Part shown: one piece after another, positions 36,066-36,676 of the stretch
Layout: every line of letters begins with the position of its first letter
Position numbering within the stretch: position 1 is the first letter of the stretch
Assembly (NCBI GenBank): GCA_022340515.1
Contig: JAJDNT010000039.1
Location: forward strand, 1-36,676
Reading direction: 5' to 3'
Length of the DNA: 36,676 nucleotides
From: Deltaproteobacteria bacterium
Lineage (GTDB): Bacteria; Desulfobacterota; Syntrophobacteria; BM002
Position numbers and translations under genes: made by a program
The notes under the pieces: generated by a model
Database searches by the model: none
What the model was told of the DNA's origin: nothing
The model's input: only the letters and a program-made list of their open reading frames with translations

Positions 36066-36142
36066 GCATGGGGCATAGGGCATGGAGCATAGGGAAAATT
36101 CAAAATCTTTCACTCTATGCCCTTTGCTCTATGCTCTTTGCC
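36066..36142. repeat. heptamer-register spacer (11 units), first and last words mutually inverted
   Basis: GCATGGG GCATAGG GCATGGA GCATAGG GAAAATT CAAAATC TTTCACT CTATGCC CTTTGCT CTATGCT CTTTGCC. Confidence 0.85.
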
Positions 36143-36160
36143 TAAGGGAGGAGGTTTACA

Positions 36161-36676
36161 ATGCGGGTAGTATTGATTGGGCAGGCGCCCTTTGGTGCCA
36201 AAGTACTGGAGGGGCTGTTGGAAAAGGGCGAAGAAGTGGTGGCAGTGTATACCCCACCTGACAGGGGGAGTAGACTCGACCCCATCAAGGAAGCGGCACT
36301 TGCCAAGGGCATTGCGATTTATCAACCACAAACCTATAAGGATGATCAGGTTTTCGCCGAATACCAAAAACTAAAACCGGATCTGACAATTTTGGCCTTT
36401 GTAACTGACATTATACCCGAAAAGTTTTTCACTGAACCCTCTCACGGCAGCATCTGTTACCATCCTTCTCTTCTCCCCCTGCACCGTGGCGCTAGCGCCA
36501 TTAACTGGGCGATCATTATGGGTAGAGCCAAGACCGGTCTGACCATTTTTTGGCCGGACGGCGGAATAGATACAGGGCCAATTCTTCTTCAAAAAGAGGT
36601 GGAGATTGGACCAGATGATACCACTGGGTCCATTTACTTCAACAGTCTTTTTCCAATGGGAGTTGATGCCATCCTC
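36161..36676 (+). CDS. formyltransferase-family protein resembling the N-terminal domain of 10-formyl-THF dehydrogenase (truncated by window end)
   Basis: GGGAGGAGG RBS; translation MRVVLIGQAPFGAKVLEGLLEKGEEVVAVYTPPDRG...ICYHPSLLPLHRGASAINWAIIMG...GIDTGPILLQKEVEIGPDDTTGSIYFNSLFPMGV. Open to the window edge, so absent from the ORF track. Confidence 0.85.
   Translation, partial: MRVVLIGQAPFGAKVLEGLLEKGEEVVAVYTPPDRGSRLDPIKEAALAKGIAIYQPQTYKDDQVFAEYQKLKPDLTILAFVTDIIPEKFFTEPSHGSICYHPSLLPLHRGASAINWAIIMGRAKTGLTIFWPDGGIDTGPILLQKEVEIGPDDTTGSIYFNSLFPMGVDAIL

Overview
The window is a 36.7-kb, gene-dense bacterial chromosomal segment, probably from an anaerobe of Desulfobacterota type (this lineage guess is inference). 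I support about 27 protein-coding genes and see no rRNA, tRNA or CRISPR. Gene content in order: an AmmeMemoRadiSam pair (a Memo-AMMECR1 fusion with a signal-like N-terminus, and a radical SAM protein with a twin-arginine motif); tRNA-dihydrouridine synthase; lipase; adenine deaminase; a helicase plus DEDD-exonuclease fusion resembling MrfA+MrfB; an orphan pseudopilin pair; a DUF1343/NamZ-like protein; a glycan cluster (four glycosyltransferases, a histidine phosphatase, a NodB-like deacetylase); an FtsX/LolD-type ABC module with a 1622-aa protein that looks like a degenerate M28 peptidase fused to FtsX; two OPT-like/DUF6785-type membrane proteins; a double zinc-ribbon thioredoxin; hypothetical proteins; a PqqD-like protein; and a truncated FDH-type formyltransferase. 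The most unusual signal is outside the genes. At least a dozen intergenic spacers are built from non-identical 7-bp words kept in one register for up to about 200 bp. Three or four of them end in 8- or 9-bp arrays (consensus about TGAACGRTT), and they share word classes and module order across unrelated gene neighbourhoods. All registers were assigned by eye and need a computed autocorrelation test.
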